Assembly (NCBI GenBank): GCA_037179515.1
Contig: JAXCGZ010013557.1
Coordinates: 1-64,000, forward strand
Direction of reading: 5' to 3'
Source: Halocaridina rubra
Lineage: Eukaryota; Arthropoda; Malacostraca; Decapoda; Atyidae
Length of the DNA stretch: 64,000 nucleotides
The position numbers and the translations under genes were made by a program. The notes beneath the pieces are model-generated. The model worked only from the letters and a program-made list of their open reading frames with translations, was not told where the DNA came from and searched no databases. Of the stretch, positions 46,258-61,749 are shown one piece after another; position 1 is the stretch's first letter; every line of letters starts with the position of its first letter.

Positions 46258-48751
46258 TGTGACACCGGGTCAGGTAAAAAAATGCCCTCATCAATAAAGG
46301 CCCGGGCACGAGAAAATACCAAGATGATGGAAAAGGAAAAGGTTAAGGACAAGGCAGAGATGAGGTAATGTCAAACAAAGGAAAATGAGACAAAAAAAAC
46401 TTTCAAAGTACTGAGGACCCAGAGATATGGCGGCCTAGGCCCTGAGATGACGATAGATCTGCTTTTTGAAGTACGAAATGTCATAAGAATTAGGAATGAC
46501 ATAAGGAGGACGAGAGTTCCAGAGTCTGGAGGTAGAAGGGAAGAAGCAGTCGCTGCACCGACCAATCCGTAAGCTACAAATCTCCACACAAGTACCTGTG
46601 AGATGAGGCCGCTTGGCGAGTGTTACGGCAGTGGGGGAGGGATGCGACTCGCCAACTCATCAGAGCAGCGATGGAAGTAGTAGTGATAGAAAAGAGAAAG
46701 GGAAGATACCTTACGACAAAGAGAGAGAGAGAAAATCCAGATTAGAAGAAAGAAAAGGATCATTAATGAGTCTGACTGCCTTGGATTCAACCATATCAAG
46801 GAGATAAGTATAAGAAGAAGCACCTAAGATAAGTGAGCAGTATTTTAAGAAGGGAGGGATAAGACATTTATAAATTTTTTAAGTATCTGTAAAGAGGAAA
46901 AGTGATGACAAAAACGAAACAAAACCCCGAATTTTTTGGATGAAGATATAGAAATTTGGATTATGTGATTTCTACAAGACAAGATTGAGGCTATATGGAT
47001 TCCTATTATGTCGATAGAATTAAGAGGGTGAATTTTGTTAGTTTCGAAGACAATAGGGTTATCAGGAGGAGAAGAAGATATAGAGATAGCCAGAAACTGT
47101 GTTTTGGAGGCATTGAATATAACTAAATTTTGAGTGCCCCACTCAGATACTCTCTGCAATTCGGAGTTGAGAGTAGAAGAAAGAGCGATATAAGACTTAT
47201 TACGAGTAGCAGATGAAGGTTGTGAAGAAAAGGCAGAGGAAAAATGAAGGGTAGAATCATCAGCAAAAGCATGAAGAAGAGAGGATGATGGGGATTGTAG
47301 AAGATCATTGATGAAGAGAAGGAACAGAGTAGGTGAAAGAACAGAGCCCTATGGAACACCACCGGTAAAGAGAAAGGGCTAGATGTCGCACCATAAACAA
47401 TTACAGATATAAAACGGTCAGTAAGAAAACTGGAAATCAGAGAACAGAAAGAAGGGGAAAAGCCAAAGGCAGGGAGTTTGGCTAACAGAGCCTTGTGCCA
47501 GACTCTATCAAAAGCCTTAGAGATATCAAGGGCAACGACAAAGGATTCCCCATAGTTCCTCAGAGAAGATGACCATACATTAGTAAGATAGGAAAGGAGA
47601 TCTCCAGTGGATCTTGCCTTGCAGAAGCCATACTGGTGATTGGAAATAAGTGAGTTAGATTCAAGGCGTTTTAAGGAGTGAGCATTGAGCAAAGTTTTGA
47701 AAATTTTAGCAATAGAGGAGGTTAGGGCAATAGGTCGGTAGTTTGAAGGAATAAAGCAGTCACCCTTCTTAGGAACAAGTTGAACTAGAGCATGATTCCA
47801 AGATGAAGAATAGATACTGATTGACAGAATGAGGCAAACAAGACGGCAAAGCATGGGAGCCAGTTCATCTGCAAACTCCTTAAGGAACCTTGCCAGGACA
47901 CCATTGCGACCAGATGCCTTGTTCGTCTTTAGTGCGCGAAGAACCTTATTCTTTGCGTGAAGAAAGGATAAGGGAGGGCATAAGTTAGAGAGGGTTAAAG
48001 ATTGAGAAACAGGAGTGCTGGAATCGTTTATAAAAGTTAGCAGAAAAATGAGAGCCAAGAGAGTGACTTTGTCAGTGGGAGGGCAAGCTACAGAACCATC
48101 AGAATGAATGAGGGGGGGAAAGCATGAGTTACAGCTTTTTGGCTAAGGACCAGAAGCATTTGTCAGTGGGAGAGGAGTTAAGGTCATCAAGTTTCCTTCT
48201 TATAAAAGAAGCCTTAGACCTTTGAATCTGAGCAGTACAGCGATTCCCAGATACAATAAAGGAAGAGCGAGTTAAATCGGAAGGTGAGGCTTGGTAAGAT
48301 CGGTGCGCCCGATTCCTAGCCTGGATAGCCATGGAGCAGGTACAGTCAAACCTAGGTATAGGGGGAGAGAAAGTTTTTATAGAAGAGGGAATGTACACCT
48401 CCATTCCTGCGGTCATGATCTCAGCAACTTTTAGAGCTACCTGATCAGGGTTGCGGGACCGAAATCAGTAGTAATCCCATGGGAAGTCAAAGAGGAAGTT
48501 AAACAAATTTTCATGTTGGGTACGCTCAAAGTGCCAAAGGCGGCGCTGAGCAGGAGGGATTGGTGGAGGGGGAGCGAAAATGGAAGAGATTGAGATCACA
48601 GAGTGGTCATATTTATCAAGAGGGGAAAGCACAGATTAAGAGTAGTTTGAATAGTTAAAAGTAAAAAATAGGTCAATAGTGTTTGCTGCATGTTCGTGAC
48701 GATCAGGAACATGAGTAGGATGTTTGATAATTTGCTCCAGATCGTGAGTAA
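46258..48751 (-). mobile_element. jockey-type LINE, copy 2
   Basis: The 3' end at 46258 is GTGACACCGGGTCAGG in reverse. The element extends through RT (46845-48058) and inter-domain sequence (48129-48416) into the endonuclease C-terminal part (48420-48750; LEQIIKHPTHVPDRHEH, DKYDHSVISIS), where a TA tract truncates it. Same family as 1842-3826, and longer. Confidence 0.88.
46600..48416 (-). pseudogene. jockey-like reverse transcriptase, copy 2 (broken)
   Basis: Frame 48058-47123 holds LRALKTNKASGRNGVLARFL, LVPKKGDCFIPSNYRPIALT, VALDISKAFDRVWHKALLAK (catalytic Asp) and FGFSPSFCSLISSFL. A frameshift near 47385 loses the SGVPQGSV frame, and the FADDS box is no longer intact in that frame. The C-terminal part is at 46845-47159 in another frame. 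The catalytic region is therefore disrupted, unlike copy 1. Confidence 0.85.
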
Positions 48752-48903
<152 letters not shown>

Positions 48904-49048
48904 CAAGGATAGGTTTTCAAAAGGCTCGCGTAAATCTAATAGTCAATTTCCATAAGGAATAATGGTAATAGGCATAGATATGTCCCACAAGCATATATAA
49001 ACACACTATACCAAAGAAATAAGGTAAGTAAAACATATTTTACAAGTA

Positions 49049-49258
<210 letters not shown>

Positions 49259-49517
49259 AGGGTTCCGTTCCTGAGAGCAATATTTCTAGGTCTTTTTAAT
49301 TCAGCTATTCCTTCAGCCTGACATCTCAATCTCATTTGGGACCAACAATAACCAAATAAGCTCATTACCATATGTGAAATCATGAATAATTTTTACCCAG
49401 ACTGGGACAGAAGGTCTTAAAAGGGAAATAAACCTTACAGTTATATCTGCTATACTAGGAATGAATGCATTCTATCTGAATGCCATTATGTTCATATTAC
49501 AGTTTCCTCCAAACCAT

Positions 49518-49715
<198 letters not shown>

Positions 49716-50211
49716 AGGAATCCAACCTTATAGCTTATATCTGCTATACTTAGGAATGAACGCATTCTAACTGAATGCCACTATGTTCATATTACAGATT
49801 CCCCAACCTCACTCGTGGCTTCATTTTAGCATTTAATTCAATTCCCAGTCTCATTTGGGCCATGAAATTATCAAATAAGCACATTACATATGTGAAAACA
49901 TGAATCATTTTTTTACCCCAACCGGGACTCGAACCTAGGACTTATGATTACTAAGTCAAGGCGCCTTGACTTAGTAATCATAAGTCCTAGGTTCGAGTCC
50001 CGGTCGGGGTAAAAAAATGATTCATGTTTTCACATATGTAATGTGCTTATTTGATAATTTCATGGCCCGAATGAGACTGGGAATTGAATTAAATGCTAAA
50101 ATGAAGCCAAGAGTGAGGTTGGGGAATCTGTAATATGAACATAGTGGCATTCAATTAGAATGCGTTCATTCCTAAGTATAGCAGATATAAGCTATAAGAT
50201 TGGATTCCTTT

Positions 50212-50300
50212 TAACCTTCTGTGGTGTAGTGGTAGCGCCTTGACTTAGTAATCATAAGTCCTAGGTTCGAGTCCCGGTCGGGGTAAAAAAAATGATTCAT
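50212..50300 (+). mobile_element. tRNA-derived SINE segment (right arm)
   Basis: Mirror of 49628-49715, with the same box A and box B. A partial copy is at 49963-50040. Confidence 0.75.
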
Positions 50301-50326
50301 GTTTTCACATATGTAATGTGCTTATT

Positions 50327-50450
<124 letters not shown>

Positions 50451-50603
50451 CTTGTAAAATATGTTTTACTTACCTTACTTCTTTGGTATAGTGTGTTTAT
50501 ATATGCTTGTGGGACATATCTATGCCTATTACCATTATTCCTTATGGAAATTGACTATTAGATTTACGCGAGCCTTTTGAAAACCTATCCTCGCATTATT
50601 TCG

Positions 50604-51104
50604 AGAGGAGAGTGCATATGAATAATGAATCATATTTTACCCCTGACGGAGACTCGAACCTAAGACACATAATTATTATGTTCACTGAATATTTCACTAT
50701 AATTTTATTAAACTTATAAACTATTTTCCAATTTTTTCATTTCATCTTTTCTATGACATTTCATAAACTTGTATAATTCAGAAATGACTATCCTACATAC
50801 AAAATATGACCATAATCCTAATTTTAAAAAGTCTGAAGGTTGAATGCATTAAAAATCGAGGTAAATCAATTGTTGTTCTCCTTTATATAGACAGGAGAAG
50901 CTATTCAAATTATTCTGACAGAGGACTGTTGTACTCTTAACTATTATTGTAAAGGAGAACTCTCTATCTGATTCAACAAAGAGGTTTTTCTAATGGACGC
51001 TGTGCAACCTTTACATTTATGTCTTACTGAGCCCTTTGTGAAGAGTGTGAAGTCAAAGCCACTAAATCCAAACGGGCTTAGCTTCTCTCAGTTTCAGAGT
51101 ATTC
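50604..51104. other. eIF5B intron sequence with a diverged SINE piece
   Basis: 50618-50680 resembles the SINE segment in reverse (ACCCCTGACGGAGACTCGAAC). The rest is AT-rich with nothing assigned. Confidence 0.5.
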
Positions 51105-51412
51105 TTACATCATCCTAGGTTTATCATCCTTTATCTGGCTGAGTTTGAGTCCCTCAGTTACTGATGAAGTGTAACTTTTACTTTCTTTCTTTGGCACAAA
51201 CTTTCTAGATTCTCTAAATATAGGTTTCTTTTTTTCATGTACATCACTAGCACTGATATTCTCATTTTCGTTTTCCTCCAGCATCATAAAACAATCTAAT
51301 ATAAACTCCTCTATTATCCTGCCACTGATATTTCCTACTAGTTGGTGTTGAAGCTTCCATTCACATTGAAAAACCCATATTTTTGTTTTCAAAGGTATTA
51401 TTATTATAATTA

Positions 51413-51416
<4 letters not shown>
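51105..51416 (-). CDS. unrecognised open frame in eIF5B intron
   Basis: Apart from an Ile run at its start, which comes from an ATT microsatellite, this frame has balanced composition: WKLQHQLVGNISGRIIEEF, DCFMMLEENENENIS and KSYTSSVTEGLKLSQIKDD, with a stop at 51105. I do not recognise a family. It might be an exon of a nested or unrelated gene, an alternative exon, or chance. A TTTTAG-like acceptor cannot be fixed because of the microsatellite. Confidence 0.25.

Positions 51417-51468
<52 letters not shown>
51398..51468. repeat. (ATT)n microsatellite
   Basis: ATT repeat; 51469-52349 after it is AT-rich eIF5B intron with nothing recognised. Confidence 0.95.
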
Positions 51469-52349
51469 TCAGGAAATCAAATGAAGCATATAAGGTCTGG
51501 CATTCGAGAATATCTAACTCCATATGGTCACTACCAAAGAAAAATAGACTGAAAAACTAAAAATGAATAAAATTGGAACAAAATACGTTAACTAAAAAAA
51601 AATATAAAGTGGGGTAAAGCATATATAATAGTTTACGAAAAAAAAGACATTAACCAAGTGACAAACACAAGCACAAGATATAAAAAAGAAAATGCACAAA
51701 TAATAACCTAAAATGAAAAAGAGATACATCCTATCCATTTCATTGGCAGAATGGAAAACAGTTTAATCAATGGAGAGAAGAAAATCCATAAAACGTATTA
51801 AAACTCAACACTTCGAGTGTCTAGAGTAGTAAGTAATAGTTTGAGTAATTTATTTAAAAAATTCAAAGAAAATGGCATAAAATCCCTCTTTAAACAACAT
51901 GCAACTAGCACTCTTCAAGTGAATGCATTCTTATTAGTTTTAACACCATCTAGAAATAGTACTAGTAAGCTGCCTAGTAACCATTTCAGGGCTAAATGCC
52001 CCAGCTATGTTCATGTTACACTTTAAAATCAGAATTCTGTGAAGGGGTGGAACAGGAAGAGCCTAATTTTGACTCATGAAGGTATAAAAATATAACCAAA
52101 TAGGTTGAATCCTGATATTATAGAGGAATTTCAATAAAGTTTTATTAATTATATGAAATAAAAAAAATGCAAAGCCACTATTGGAAATGTTAATTAGTCT
52201 CCGAAATATATTCCTTACTATCAAGGATAAGGAATTTTTCACATATATTCTAGATAAAAGATGATAGCTTTACAACAAATAAAGAGAAAAAATTTAACAA
52301 GCTCATGCTTGTCAAGGAGCAGTTCAAGGTAAGTGAGTAGTAAGCCTAC

Positions 52350-52561
52350 CTCCTCTTCTTCTCTTCGTTGTCTCTCTTCTTCCTCTCGTCTGAGTCTCTC
52401 TTCCTCTTCCTTTTGTTTAGCTAATATTTCTTTCATGGCTGCTAATGCTTTTTTGCCAGGTTTCCCTTTCCTAGCTTTATCTTCCTCTGCCTCTTTGCCT
52501 TTCTTTTTTTTCTCTTCTTCACCTTCTTTGCCCTTTTTCTTTTTTTTCTTTTTTCCATCTT
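52350..52561 (-). CDS. EIF5B: eIF5B exon (Lys/Glu-rich N-terminal region)
   Basis: 70 codons plus a split first codon. It starts EDGKKKKKKKGKEGEEEKKK, then KPGKKALAAMKEILAKQKEE, and ends RLRREEEERQRREEEE. It matches the lysine-rich segment and the (K/R)AMxEALAKLKEEEER coiled region of animal eIF5B, which directly precedes the segment encoded by the exon at 40198. Acceptor TAATTACAG is just before 52561 and donor GTAGGC at 52349. The phase-0 end fits the next exon. This region is dispensable for GTPase catalysis in known eIF5Bs and varies in length. Exons further 5' are not seen, and may be beyond the window. Confidence 0.85.
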
Positions 52562-52859
52562 CTGTAATTACAAACTTGATGAGCATATACTAATACCTAA
52601 AACATTTAAATATGCATAAACAGTGTATTCACTTAATTCAAAGCATACTATAAGATTAGAAATTGGTCTGCCCTTAAATGCTCTTATATACTATCATGAC
52701 ATATATCACTTCCATTAAAAAGGCCAAATCTATCCTTATTAAAACTACCTAAACACCAAAAGGATATACAGGAAAGATTGGAAGGGTGGAAAATTCAAAT
52801 AGGCGAATCTAGACATAAGGGACTTAGCATAAATAACTCTAATTAAAAAAAAAAAAAAA
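52562..52859. other. eIF5B upstream intron
   Basis: AT-rich sequence between the acceptor and composite element 2; no feature seen. Confidence 0.5.
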
Positions 52860-53160
52860 AAGTAACCCCTCATTTATCGCAGGGGTTCGGTTCCGGGACC
52901 GGCCATGATAGGTGAATTTCCGCGAAGTAGCAACACCTTTAAAAAAAAAAAACAAAGATTATGACACCAGGATGGGCCAAAAATTGATAAAATAAAACAG
53001 CCTTTTATCAGCCTGTAAAGAGAAACTGAGATGGTGACTGTAATGACCTGTCAGATGTGAAGGGATTATAAAAGATGTGTAATGAATATCCAATTCTCTG
53101 CTGGGTTTTGATATACCTCTGCATTACGTTCATGATATCTATTCCAAAAATTCTATTAGA

Positions 53161-53206
<46 letters not shown>

Positions 53207-53371
53207 ATTATCATTGGCAACTATAATTTTCCTTTGATGATGATTGTGGAGATTATTATTATCATTATTATTATTATTATAATCATTATTATTATTACGA
53301 ATTTGTAATTAAGCCATTAATTTTACAATAAATAATGTAGTTTTGGTTGAATGAACAAGAGTTAATTAAAT

Positions 53372-53422
<51 letters not shown>

Positions 53423-53427
53423 CATCT

Positions 53428-53497
<70 letters not shown>

Positions 53498-53669
53498 ATT
53501 CTATTCTACCCAACCCCCCAAACTCTCTTTGTCCCAGCCAACTAGGGAAGGGCACTGTACACAGTTATTAAAGCAAATAAACCAACAGATGTACAAACAA
53601 TGATGAGCCCTTAATAATATTAATAATAATAATCGCCACAACCATCATCAAAGGAAAATTATTGTCGCC

Positions 53670-53706
<37 letters not shown>

Positions 53707-54030
53707 TCTAAGGAGAATTATTGGAATAGACATCAGGAAAGTAATGCAGAGGTATATTAAAACCCAGCAGAGAACTGGATATTCATAACACATCTTTTAT
53801 AAGCCCTTCACATCTGACAGGTTATTAAACTCTCCATCTCTGTTTCTCTTTACAGCCTGATAAAGGCTGTTTTATTTTATCATTTTTTGGCCCGTCCTGG
53901 TGTCACAATAATCTTAAAGAAAATAAATAAATAAATAAAAAATAATAAAAAAAAAAATTGGGGGGGGCCAAAAAAAATTTTGTGATGCACTGAATTCGCA
54001 ATAGGTGAACCGCAAAATAGTGAGGGATTA

Positions 54031-54033
<3 letters not shown>
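52860..54033. mobile_element. Tigger-ended composite element, copy 2
   Basis: Left end AGTAACCCCTCATTTATCGC with GGGGTTCGGTTCCGGGACC; right end CAAAATAGTGAGGGATTACT plus G, then TA. The interior inverted arms (52962-53300 and 53640-53915) flank (CT)n at 53376-53493, followed by CCAACATTCTATTCTACCCA. Same order as copies 1 and 3 and free of secondary insertion. Its left flank is an A run, so a left TA is not visible. Confidence 0.82.
53376..53493. repeat. (CT)n microsatellite at composite core
   Basis: CT repeat interrupted by a few ATCT/CCAT units. Confidence 0.95.

Positions 54034-54119
<86 letters not shown>
54034..54119. repeat. (TA)n between two Tigger-ended elements
   Basis: Exactly fills the gap between the right end of composite 2 and the left CAGTG of the next MITE. 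Confidence 0.97.
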
Positions 54120-54122
<3 letters not shown>

Positions 54123-55572
54123 TGCTGCCTCACTTATCGCGGTAGTTCGGTTCCGGGACCCGCCGCGAACCAGAAAATCCGCAAAGTAGGATCCGCCTAT
54201 ATGTACATAGATATTTTAATATTTTTTACGTTTACACTGTATAAACCCTCCCTGCACTGTTGAAAAAACACCCTTTACATGATGAATAACAGTAAGCAAC
54301 GTAAATTTTTATGAAAGTGATAGATAAAATTACAGTGAATGAGGTGATAATGACGTGACATACATATCATTTACAATTATTTTTTTGTTTACGTACTGTA
54401 TAAACCCTCCCTGCATTGTTAAAAAAAAACACCCTTAATATTATAGATAACAGCAAGCAATGTAAATTTTTATGAAAGTGATAGGAAAACTTACCGTGAA
54501 TGTGATGATGACGTGACATACATACTCATTTACAATTATTTTTTTGTTTACATACTGTATAAACCCTCCCTGCACTGTTGAAAAAACTCCCTTTACATTA
54601 TAAATAACAGCAAGCAACGTAAATTTTTATGAAAGTGATAGATAAAATTACGGTGAATGAGGTGATAATGACGTGACATACATACTCATTTACAATTACT
54701 TTTTCGTTTACGTACTGTATAAACCCTCCCTGCACTGTTTAAAAAACACCCTTTACACTATAAATAACAGCAAGCAACGTAAATTTTTATGAAAGTGATA
54801 GATAAAATTACGGTGAATGAGGTGATAATGACGTGACATACATACTCATTTACAATTATTTTTTCGTTTACGTACTGTATAAACCCTCACTGCACTGTTA
54901 AAGAAACACCCTTTACATTACAAATAACAGCAAGCAACGTAAATTTTTATGAAAGTGATAGATAAAATTACGGTGAATGAGGTGATAATGACGCGACATA
55001 CATACTCATTTACAATTATTTTTTCGTTTACGTACTGTATAAACCTTCCCTGCACTGTTAAAAAAACACCCTTTACATTATAAATAACAGCAAGCAACGT
55101 AAATATTTATGAAAGTGATGGATAAAATTACGGTGAATGAGGTGATAATGACGTGACATACATACTCATTTACAATTATTTTTTCATTTGCGTACCGTAT
55201 AAACCCTCCCTGCACTGTTAAAAAAACACCCTTTACATTGTAAATAACAGCAAGCAACGTAAATTTTTATGGAAGTGATAGATAAAATTACCATGAATGA
55301 GGTGATGATGACGTGACACACATACTCATTTACAATTATTTTTTCGTTTACGAACTGTATAAACCCTCCCTGCACTGTTGAAAAAACACCCTTTACATTA
55401 TAAATAACAGCACGCAACGTAAATTTAAAAACAAAATGAAAATACTGAAAATGTTTTTTTTCAATATTTTAATATTTTTGCGTATACCCATAAAATAAAA
55501 TAATAATTTATCCAAAAAGAAACCACGATAGAGTGAGAACGTGAACCAAGAAGCGCGAATAACCGGGGTAAC
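54120..55572 (+). mobile_element. Tigger-type MITE with 160-bp satellite
   Basis: Left end CAGTGCTGCCTCACTTATCG, then the TTCGGTTCCGGGACCCG motif. The right end GAAGCGCGAATAACCGGGGT lacks the last CACTG and fuses with a SINE piece. It contains eight satellite units and has no transposase. Confidence 0.87.
54240..55430 (+). repeat. 160-bp Tigger satellite, array C, 8 units
   Basis: CAACGTAAAT landmarks near 54297, 54458, 54616, 54776, 54936, 55096, 55256 and 55416. Units are highly similar to each other. Confidence 0.92.
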
Positions 55573-55582
55573 ATTTTTTTTT

Positions 55583-57970
<2,388 letters not shown>

Positions 57971-58318
57971 TACAGTGTTCCTTCAGTTATCACGAAGGTT
58001 CGGTTCCGGGACCCGGCGCGAGACAGGAAAATCGCGGAGTAGGATCAGCCTATATGTACATAGATATTTTAATTTATTTTTACGTTTACACCATATAAAC
58101 TGTATAAACCCTCCCTGTACTGTTAACAAACCACCCTTTACTTCATAAATAACAGCATGCAAGCGTAAATTTATATGACATACTCATGTACATAGGTATT
58201 TTACAATTATTTTTATGTTTACTGTATAAACCCTCCCTGCACTGTTAAAAAACCACCCTTTACTTTATAAATAACTGCATGCAATGTAAATTTATATGTA
58301 CGTGATAGGTAAACTTAC

Positions 58319-58405
58319 CTTATCTGTTATGGTTAACATTTTCCTTTGCCACTTAGGCTCACTACAAAAAGCCTGAGAAGATGAAGGATGCTTGGGAGGC
58401 ATTGC
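58319..58405 (-). pseudogene. Tigger transposase N-terminal stub
   Basis: On the minus strand it opens MPPKHPSSSQAF, like the MPPKHPSSSKASG start at 30981. After about 28 codons (MLTITDK) it passes straight into satellite sequence, so all DNA-binding and catalytic domains are missing. Confidence 0.8.
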
Positions 58406-59547
58406 AAAGGTTAAAATATGCGAGTAAAAATATCACAAGCAAAACGTATTAATAAGCACAACGAAAACGGCGCACACGTGAGTTAGACTGAACGAGTGAG
58501 GCGAGACAATGGAAAATGGTGGAAGCCTTTATCCAAAATGCTGATAGCGGTATCGTTTTTACATGTTGCAATACTGTTAGTATTTATGTTTTTTACTATT
58601 TTCTACTGTTTTATTATTCTTAGGCTAAAAAATACGTTTTTTTATCAATAAAATCATGAAACTACTGGAAATATTAATATATATGCTAGCTCACGTAGGT
58701 GCGACCACAATACATTGTACGCTATCGGACACTATCTCACGTAATTGCGAGCCTTTGTCCGAAACGCTGATACCGGTATCGTATTTTACATGTTGCAATA
58801 CTGTTAGTATTTATGTTTTTACTATTTTTTACTGTTTTATTATTCTTAGGCTACGAAATACGTTTTTTTATCAAGAAAATCATGAAACTACTGGAAATTT
58901 TAATATATAAGCTAGCTCACGTAGGTGCAACCCCAATACATTGTACGCTATCGGACACTATTTCAAATGATGTAATACTGTGACTTATACTGTACAGTGT
59001 TCCCCCTCTTATCACGGTAGTTCAGTTCCGGGACCTGGCGCGAGACAGGAAAACCGCGAAGTAGGATCAGCCTTTTATTTTATTTATTTATTTATTTTTT
59101 TAAAGATGACTATGACACCGGGACAGGCCAAAAATGATGAAATAAAACTTCCTTTATCAGGCTGTAAAGAGAAACAGAGATGGAGAGTGTAATGACCTGT
59201 CAGATGTGAAGGGATTATAAAAGATGTGTAACGAATATCCAGCTCTCTGCTGGGTTTACTATACCTCTGCATAACTTTCATGATGTCTATTCTAAATATT
59301 CTCCTTAGATCTTATCATTATTATTATTATTACTATTATCATTATTATTATTATTATTATTGGCAACAATAATTTTCCTTTGATGATGATTGGGGAGATT
59401 ATTAGTATTATTATTATCATTATTATTATTATTATTATTATCATTATTATTATTACGAATTCGTAATTAAACCATTATTTTTACTATAAATAATGTAGTT
59501 TTGGTTGAATGAACAAGAGTTACTTAAAGATTCTCTCTCTCTCTCTG

Positions 59548-61486
59548 TGCTACCTCCTGTGGCCTTATTATCTCACCAGAAAAAAGCAGGATTTTCACTT
59601 CACGCAACTGCAGAGCACTGCCCGCATTCGCCATGGGTGGTAATGTCATCCCTCACTGCACACAGTACACATATTTAGGTGCACCAGTCCGGATCACCCC
59701 AGCTATACCTGCACGTCAACGAATTCATCCCTTTGTGAAAAGCCTTCTTGACCGTCTGGAGCCCTGCTTTGCACCTGTCAAGTGGCTTGCCAACAATGCT
59801 GCAGGAGTCTCCATCCCAGTGGCGAGGACCCTCTACATCCTACTACTTCGGTCAGTGGTTGACTATCTGTCTCCTGCCTTGTGTCAACTTCCTAGACCAG
59901 CTCTCGAGCCAGTTGAAAAGTTCCAGAATAGAGTCATGAGATTTATCTTGGGATGTTCTCTCTCTACCCGTATTGTGAGTATGCAGTTGGAGCTCAACTT
60001 GCCCCCTCTTGTGAAGAGGATTTATGCCAATGTGTCCTATTTTACTGTTAAGTGTCTTCACTACCCCTTTCTTGCTCTGTACTTCTCTGCTGTCATGAGG
60101 ACGTCCCTGGATCCAGACGCACCCAGGCTCCCACTTCGAGCAGGAGGTCATAACCTTATCAGGGTGGTGAGTGACATTCTCCGTGGCCTTGACATCGACC
60201 TGCCAGTGCAGGCGGCTGTCCCAGATTTACCACACTGGCGTGTCCCCCTCCCCGCTGTCACATATACACCGACCTCGAAGGATGTCTATCCCCCCTTGCA
60301 GAGACAGTTAGCTCTGGAGACTATCGCTGATGTGTCCACGTCTGTCCCTGCAGCACACCGCGTCTATGTTGATGGTTCTGTGCAAGCAGATGGGAGGGCG
60401 GCATGTGCTGTGTTTTCCCCCACCATGGAGCCGCCTGTGCCGGCTGATTCATGGATTGGCCGTAGACTACCCACCTCGTCGAGCTCCGCCTACTGTGAAC
60501 TGAATGCCATCTTGGATGCCGTGACTCTCCTTGTTCGACGATGAGTGAATGGGGTAATAATTTGTGACTCCCAATCGGCCCTACAAGCCCTATCCTCGCC
60601 AAGACCTATCTGTGGCCGTGCTGTGGGAGATATACTATGTCGCCTCGTGGCCGCTCGGGATGCTTCTCTTGTTGTGTCGTTTGTATGGACGCCATCTCAC
60701 ATTGGGCTGACTGGCAATGACACAGCGGATCGTCTTGCCAAGGCGGCCTGTATGCTGGATGGGCATGCTGTGGACGCTGAGCCCTCCCTCCGATGCCTAC
60801 GTAACATACGTAACATCATCTACTCAGCTGGGTTTGCCATGACGGTCCAGCGCAGGGACACGGAGAGGGCCAACAGTGTGTCCATACAGCACCATGATCA
60901 CTTTCTTCACAGTCGCTACAAGTATTGCAGACGCGGGTTAATGGTGCGGAAAAACAATGTAGTTAGTGCTCGGCTCAGAATGGGGTATCGGCCTTTATGG
61001 CAGGTCTCCCAGACTCTAGATATGCCACAGTACACCTCCTGTAAATTATGCAACCATCCTAATGCTAACACTCTTGACTACTATTGTCTTCAGTGCCCCA
61101 CAGTGAGAGATGTTTTACCACGAGGTCAGAACTTAATACAGATTTGCTCATTTTTACTTAATGATGACAACCTTGATGTTATTCTTGCTCGTTATCCTCA
61201 CTTTGGTGGCCATTAATTATATTGAATTATACATATATTTTCTGTATGTTGCTGTATAATTCTGTTTGTGCATTCTGCGTTTCTCTGAGCTTTACTTTTG
61301 TATATAATGTACTCTGTGCTGCCATACCGTGAGTTGTGTGTTAGTATGCAGCAATGTTTTATCAATGTGTACACCTCCCTGTAAACTATGTTCTATTCTT
61401 GGTTTTGTATCCATTTGAAGCATTATTTGTATGAACTCATGTAATGTCTGACGCCTTGGCGCAATAAATTAATAAAATAAAATAAT
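59548..61486 (+). mobile_element. I-clade LINE, 5'-truncated copy
   Basis: Starts at TGCTACCTCCTGTGGCC within RT and ends in AATAAATTAATAAAATAAAA. Same family as 16426-21629. CT repeats on both sides show that the target was a CT microsatellite, confirmed by the uninterrupted equivalents at 25387 and 53376. Confidence 0.92.
59580..61216 (+). pseudogene. I-clade RT C-terminus and RNase H (one stop)
   Basis: Frame 59633-60544 runs from the RT thumb (MGGNVIPHCTQYTYLGAPVR) into RNase H (YVDGSVQADGRAACAVF, YCELNAI) without the frameshift present in the other copy. A TGA at 60542, where the other copy has CGA (Arg), interrupts it. It resumes at 60545 with VIICDSQSALQALSS, GNDTADRLAK and the CKLCNHPNANTLDYYCLQC tail to 61216. 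The change fits a single C-to-T event at a CpG. A six-base duplication (ACATACGTA-like, near 60808) adds two codons. Confidence 0.9.
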
Positions 61487-61689
61487 CTCTCTCTCTCTCT
61501 CTCTCTCCAACATTCTATTCTACCCAACCCCCCACACTCTCTTTGTCCCAGCCAACTAAGGAGGGGCACTTTACACAATTATTAAAAGTAAATAAACCAA
61601 TAGCTGTACATACAATGATGAGCCCTTAAAAATAATAACTATGATGATGATGATAATAATCTCCACAATCATCATCAAAGGAAAATTAT

Positions 61690-61700
61690 TGTTGCCAATG

Positions 61701-61748
<48 letters not shown>
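61690..61748. repeat. (AAT)n tract in composite 3
   Basis: AAT repeat in the right arm, counterpart of the ATT tract in the left arm. Confidence 0.9.

Positions 61749-61749
<1 letters not shown>

Noticed and set aside
50212..50300. Functional tRNA gene
   Set aside because: Box A and box B are good, but acceptor and anticodon stems do not pair and several copies share flanking sequence; it is a tRNA-derived SINE.
54240..55430. Regular repeats that might suggest a CRISPR array
   Set aside because: Units are contiguous ~160-bp tandem copies with no spacers, inside transposon ends in a eukaryotic genome.
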